Part shown: piece by piece, positions 58,385-64,000 of the stretch
How positions within the stretch are numbered: position 1 is the stretch's first letter
Layout: each line of letters starts with the position of its first letter
NCBI RefSeq assembly: GCF_032062135.1
Contig: NC_092860.1
Location: 1,907,100 to 1,971,099 of the forward strand
Reading direction: 5' to 3'
DNA from: Pyxicephalus adspersus
Lineage: Eukaryota; Chordata; Amphibia; Anura; Pyxicephalidae
DNA: 64,000 bases
Program-made: the position numbers and the translations under genes
The notes under the pieces: generated by a model
Told to the model about the DNA's origin: nothing
Database searches by the model: none
What the model saw: only the letters and a program-made list of their open reading frames with translations

Positions 58385-58620
58385 TAAAGGTTAGGGGTAA
58401 GGTGTTAGATTGTGATCAGGTTGAAGAATTAGTTGGGGTTGCAGCGTGGTTCCTGGAAGCGACATGTGGCTTCTGGAAGTGTGGTTGTTTTTCCACCTCT
58501 GGAGGAAGAACCCCACTACAACTGCAAAGGTAACCCATGCAAACACAATAACCTATGGTGCAGTTTGCTATGTTCCTAGGAGCAGCTAACCACACAAGAG
58601 GCCTTCGGGTTAAGTTAAGT
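58385..58620 (+). repeat. Dispersed repeat family G
   Basis: AAAGGTTAGGGGTAAGGTGT, GATCAGGTTGAAGAATTAG, GGTTGCAGCGTGGTTCCTGG, CTTCTGGAAGTGTGGTTG and GGAGGAAGAACCCCACTACA. It is the longest copy. Confidence 0.72.
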
Positions 58621-59395
58621 GGACGTTCAAGAATAAAGCTTCAGGTTTAGGTTGGGATTATGAGCTAGCTGATAACTACTTAATTTTCATTTCTTTGTTG
58701 ACTGTAATAACTTCTTCATATTATGACAATAAAGAGAAGGTGAAGTATTCTGTTATCCTGTTCTAGGGTGACAACAATGTTCCTCTGTAGATGCTTTGTC
58801 ACCCTAGGGCAGAAAGTTTCTTACTGTCAGCATTACTATGGTAAATAAAAGAAGCCAAAAAAATGACTGCAGCCTCCTTCTATAAGTACTGGCAAGCTGC
58901 AATATATTTGATTTTTTATTTATATTTATTTGTATATATCCTATTATATATATACATATTTATCCTTTTATTTTCAGGCTTGGGTTAAGTGCAACATTTT
59001 AGGGATTAGTTTGAAGGTGCATTATAAGGAGGGGGTGAAGTTTAGTCGTTGGGTCAAGGGTAAGAGTCAGGGCATACAGACCTGTAGAAAGGGAAAAAAT
59101 AGATATTTGGAACTTGTGCAACTTTGTCATCTAGCTTGTGGCTGTCTGTAAGTAACAAGTAAAGCAAAATGACAGTTTCCTTATATGACGGTAAGTAAGC
59201 ATTGTGCTGAAAAATTCTACCCCTTCACTATAGTAATTTAAGTTTAAATACTTTTTCTGTTCAGTCAATTCCTAAACCAAAAGACATTGATAAGAAATGT
59301 TATTTAAAACTTGTTTTTTTTAATATAAACGTATTCACCAATAAAATGTCTACTGATTATGTTGGCCTCTCTTTATCTTGTTTTATACATTGGTA

Positions 59396-59401
59396 TTTAT
59401 T
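59396..59401 (-). terminator. Candidate polyadenylation signal of SMIM36
   Basis: A canonical AATAAA reads on the minus strand 127 bases past the SMIM36 stop codon and is followed by AT-rich sequence. It is the first perfect hexamer noticed downstream of the coding exon, so it would give a short 3' UTR. Longer UTRs using later signals cannot be excluded. Confidence 0.4.
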
Positions 59402-59527
59402 AAGATGATGCATGTGTCAATAAAGCAAAGCAAACCAAGCACAATAGCCTCATGTACTCACTTGTTCGTCCTGAAAGCCAGCATTGTGAAGATGTAACTT
59501 GCGTCAAACAAGTGTCTGATAATCTCT

Positions 59528-60110
<583 letters not shown>

Positions 60111-60404
60111 CTGTGACCCCGCAAGGTGAATTTAGGAGATATTTGGGCCATTTTCATTTTTTTCTTTTAAAACTCTTTTTTGTTAGTTGGTTTTTGTACA
60201 TTCTTGTGTACCCCTTTCTAGTGCAACACCAGGACAAATGCTTTGTCCCAACATTAGGAAGTAGTCACATTACTGGGTCTCTTTTTCATGTTTTTTCCCT
60301 AAAAGAATGTGTGAGCTTCTTGGAGAACCTGAATAGGGGACTTCCATTTATCCACCACTTCACCCAGGACAATGAGTACAGAGTACATTAGTACCCTAAC
60401 CCTT

Positions 60405-60674
60405 CCCAGGACTATTTCAGACCTGTGGCAAAAGGTAGAGTTATACCGCAGGATCAACAGCAGTCCCAAACTCCCCTATTCATGTGAATAGGGCCATTTT
60501 GGAACCATTTTTGCACATGGGTGCACATGGATGCTCCTGATTGCAGTGCAGTTACTAAAAGCAACATGTTGCTGTCTGACAAACTTGGTGAACCCATGTA
60601 TTGGTTTGCTGCTTCCAGACACAGAAACTGCCAACCACACAGTTTCATCCTGCAGGTGTGAAAACAGCCCTTAA
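60405..60674. mobile_element. MITE with short terminal inverted repeats
   Basis: TTTCAGACCTGTGGC at the left and CAGGTGTGAAAACAGCCC at the right are inverted. Interior CCCCTATTCATGTGAATAGGG is a 21-base palindrome. No coding capacity. Confidence 0.5.
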
Positions 60675-62203
60675 AGTGAATATAACATTGTACACATACT
60701 AAAATGTTGTTTGCAATAAAAACAACACTGAATGTTTTTTTAGAATACTATTTATGTCAACAGAAGTCCATGCCAATCATGGCAACTACCCAACCAATAA
60801 TGGTAACTGTGATCACTAAATATTAGTTCCCTTGCTCTGTGTTAATAATGCAGGGAATCCTTGCACCATTTTCACAGGAAATCCCTATAGCATTTCTGAA
60901 GGCAGCCCACGTTGTCATTGACACAGAGAGATTTTAAAAAGAGGGAAAGTATTTCTGTCTCTAGTTTGCAGCTGAAATTTCCTATAGGACACAAGCTCCC
61001 AACTGTTCCTCATTTGTTCTTCATTTCTCCTATTCTGCTCCTCATTAGTTGTCTTTCTGTTTATTAGACTGAAGTTTAGATATCTATAAAATTTGACTAA
61101 TAAACCATGCAACATTTTAAACATATAAGTAGTCATCTAATCACAGTTCAAATTTATTGTAAACCTTAATACAAAAAAATTAGCTAGACATTCACTTCCA
61201 ACCTCTTAATTATTGTATTTGTTTTTATTACACAGAGCTGGTTTGCAGAAAAAGTAATGAAAACTAACATTTGTGAGCTTATTTTTTTTTTATATTAACT
61301 CTTTTATGGATTGTCTCTTAACACTGCAGGAGACACATAAAGGACACAAATCTTTTGTGCAAGTATTCTAATTTAAAAAAAACTTTTTCTATAGAACTTT
61401 CAGTCTAGACAGACTATTTAAGGACACCTATCAGCAACACGTTAATATTTTTTATGACAGAGACAGCACAAATTTATTTTTTCATGATTAAAACCTGCTT
61501 TCTCTGTGTATGGCCAGCAGCTGATTTCAAGGCTATGAACCCAAACTACCCCATTACACTGAACCCAAGTCCCAGGTCACCAGAAGACTTTGGAAACTTT
61601 CCTTCTCAGATAATCCACCCACAGTCTGAATGAGGAGAGAGATCAAAGTGCAGCTCTGTATCATTATCCTTCTTGGGAAAAAGTGGACAGTGGAAAAAAC
61701 AAAGGAGGCAGGGGGTGAGGCAGCAGAATCCTATATATAACAGTTTGTTTTCTTTCCTTTTTTTCCCTTTTTTTTCTTTTTTATAGCCTTAAATAGTAAA
61801 GGATAGTAAATTGGGTGGAATGCAGTAAACCATCACAATGATACACAACTTCACATCAAGCATGTGGAGAATACAGGCAGAAATGTATTTTGGTAGATGG
61901 TCACACTTAATGACCTTGGTCCCCTAAAGTGAAATCTTTTAGGAGTGATTGGTGGGATAATAGAGGCGCCTCAAAGGTCCCTAAGCACTCGTTGTGTAGA
62001 GGCGCCATGTTGCTGGATTTTGAGTATGAATGTTTTTAATGGAATTTACAGTATATGGTGTTTTAATGTAACTACAATCAAATAGATTTGGATGCTATGT
62101 CTAATTGTCTACTCCATGCACAAACACCATACACTTCTGCAATATAAGCATTTCAGAACCTTTTTGGCACATCTTTTAAAAAGCAAAATAAAAACAGAAT
62201 GTA
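60675..62203. other. No gene seen
   Basis: AT-rich, with a T/C-rich run at 61740-61785. No exon or repeat recognised. Confidence 0.4.
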
Positions 62204-63540
62204 AGGCCCTGACCAGACACCAGTCCCCCACTCTCTCTTGGCCTTTAGTAAGCCCCCGCTCAGCCTCGGTATACTGGTTGCATCTCCCAGCACTCGGTTG
62301 CACTTGGTTGCCCCCAGGACTTACTGTGTGAGATTGAGAAGATAGCATTCACTGTTTAATGGTTGTAATTAAATATAAGACTACTGACGTTTTGCATTTC
62401 AACCACAAGATGTCGCTGTTTCTTAACACAGCTGAATAGGTTGCCAGTTTTCATATTGACAGGAAGTGTGGTTGTTCTAGAGAGGAAACAGGAAGGAGGA
62501 GAGCAGACATCTTGCAAGGACTGGGTGTGTAAAAGAGAATCCATTCGCATCCAAGGGTCAGCGTGTTCCTAGAGACTCAGAAGCTGTGGCTGAGTGAAAC
62601 TGACAACCATCCAAGGTAGATCCTGTCCAGAGGAAAGAGGATTGTTGTCCAGAAAGGCTGAGAGAAGCTGAGGAACCGAGAGCTGTTTGTCCTGCAGGAC
62701 CTCATGTTTGCTGAAGAGACTTGTTGCTGTTTTTTTCAGTTTAAAGACATTGATGGATCCAGAACAAGACCCGGGTCAGTAAAATCGTGCACGCACCGCA
62801 TTATAGGATTGGCGCCTGAAATACCAGAGACTGAGATTATACCTGCAATAGTTAGTGAGTTAGGGTCTATGTATGTGGCAGGTCATAATAACCAATCTTG
62901 AAAAAGGACGCTGTGCTGACCTCTGGGGTGAATGTATTTAATGTGTTTTCTTTGGGTTATTGTTTGGAATTTTGTTTATTGTGATAGTATGCAGTAAAGT
63001 ACTTCCTGTTTTATATAAATTGGTGTCAGTGGGCTGCTTTTCCCTATTTGTGACTTCGCTGTATCCTAGAAAGCCCCCGGTACACGGCTTACAACTCCGC
63101 TAGGAATGGTGTCTGGGGATGGGCTGGCAGCAGACCAGGAGCCCACGGATAAACAGTACAGGAATACCAGGTGATCCAAAATACAAGCCAAGGTCAAACC
63201 GTGTAATCAGTCCATCAAGCAAGGTACAAGGGAGTAGGTACAGGTCAGTCCACGCGGAGTTCAATGGAATGTCAGGAAACAGGCAAAGGTTAGAACAGAA
63301 AACCCAGCTAGTGCTACAACAGGCACTAGTGACGGGGAGCAGGGAGGCCATAATGTCCAAACAGCCAATGGCCAATGGCAGCCCTGGTGGGGAGAGCCTA
63401 GGGCCCACGACCTGATGTTCTCCATGCAGCGAAGTGGTTTGGTGGCCACTAGGGTTGCTGACCCATCACCCCTGACTTAGACACTTAGACTCCATGCCCC
63501 AGGTAATCCTGTGTCACCTGCCAGGGGGTGCAGCCTTAAC
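62204..63540 (+). repeat. Dispersed repeat family E, interrupted by an LTR-like insertion
   Basis: The blocks GACACCAGTCCCCCACTC, TTTAGTAAGCCCCCGCTCAG and TTGCCCCCAGGACTTAC run up to 62324. They continue after the insertion with GGTGTCTGGGGATGGGCTGG, CAGCAGACCAGGAGCC and AAGGTACAAGGGAGTAGGTA, in the same order as in the 32-kb copy. Confidence 0.72.
62325..63087. mobile_element. Solo-LTR-like insertion, 763 bp
   Basis: It begins TGTGTGAGATTGAG, is flanked by the 5-mer CTTAC on both sides (62320-62324, 63088-63092), and interrupts family E at a point known from the intact 32-kb copy. It has a TATA-like TTTATATAAATTGG near 63010. The right end reads GGTACACGG rather than the usual CA, so the last bases may be mutated. 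No internal retroelement genes are present. Confidence 0.55.
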
Positions 63541-64000
63541 AGGCACAAAATATATGAACAAAGGAGACTGCCACTCCCCAGATACAGGAACTATGAAGAA
63601 TAAATAAAGCATGATTGGGTAAACTAAAAAGTACTTTTGTAACACTACTTTTACTTAAAGTGTAATTAAACCCTGATAATGCAAAACAAGGTAATTGGTA
63701 ATTAGCTAATCACCACAGCATTTCTTTCTAACCAGCTTGCATTTGATTTATGTTCTTCCAACAATCTTACATTAATTGCCCCTCTTCCTGTTTTGGGTGG
63801 GTACATTGACTTACATAGTCCTATACCCGGCTTGAAACAATCCCAAAGTAAAAATGCTGCTTTCCCCCACAGCTTGGGTTTTCCCGCAAACTGAAGACAA
63901 AATCTACACACGTTCCTCCTACAATGCAAATAATGAACCGCAACTCTTACGTAAATGTTGTCCATTCATATACAACTACATGCCCTTTGTATAGTAGAGT
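63541..64000. repeat. Probable repeat with TTAAAGTG end
   Basis: CTTAAAGTGTAATTAAACCC at 63654 resembles CTTAAAGTGGAACTAAACCC at 50169 and 53049 inside the long direct repeats, and the reverse-complement ends of family B. The rest runs off the window. Confidence 0.45.

Overview
The window is nuclear DNA of an anuran amphibian, most likely a neobatrachian (ranoid) frog. The evidence is: low gene density, CpG-poor AT-rich sequence, many 5'-truncated L2/CR1-type LINE ends with (ATT)n tails, long-arm palindromic MITEs, hAT, Tc1 and piggyBac-like relics, and one clear vertebrate gene. The species cannot be read from the sequence. Almost every short open frame here is a chance frame or lies inside a repeat. 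|| Genes: the one confident protein gene is SMIM36 on the minus strand at 59528-59791, a single coding exon for an 87-residue one-pass membrane protein. A second locus, a CpG-rich promoter with a probable first coding exon on the minus strand near 10180-10450, fits exon 1 of MMD. The exon codes for M-V-A-K-D-F-K plus two bases of an Arg codon, then has a good splice donor. In human, MMD and SMIM36 are neighbours on the same strand, with SMIM36 upstream of MMD. The window would then be the MMD promoter, an intergenic interval of about 49 kb, and SMIM36. The rest of MMD would lie left of the promoter and off the window; no MMD exon was recognised in bases 1-10000. || Layout: 1-10 kb (intron 1 if MMD is right) holds LINE tails, hAT-like MITEs and a nest of three elements at 6236-7072. 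10.0-10.5 kb is a minisatellite plus the CpG promoter. 11.5-12.0 kb is an internally deleted hAT element with a perfect 8-bp target duplication. 12.3-12.8 kb is dispersed family D. 13.4-19.4 kb carries palindromic MITEs and a dead Tc1-like transposon. 20.27-20.90 kb is a long purine-only array. 25.15-25.65 kb is a U6 snRNA-like sequence fused to a LINE 3' end. 30-33 kb holds family B and family E copies. 37.6-38.2 kb is a TTAA-flanked piggyBac-like MITE with a second copy at 54.8 kb. 39.46-40.30 kb is an array of hairpin modules. 41.1-42.1 kb is a hAT-like element split by a large inverted-repeat insertion that carries a hammerhead-ribozyme-like core. 42.6-42.9 kb is a 32-bp minisatellite. 49-53.7 kb holds Tc1 and family D fragments and a pair of ~0.9-kb direct repeats resembling LTRs. 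55.4-58.6 kb has three copies of family G. 59.4-60.1 kb is SMIM36. 62.2-63.5 kb is a family E copy split by a 763-bp LTR-like insertion. || The genes form no operon or shared pathway. MMD encodes a PAQR-family membrane protein and SMIM36 a small membrane protein of unknown function. Family names for repeats come from recognising motifs, termini and duplications by eye; no database was searched.
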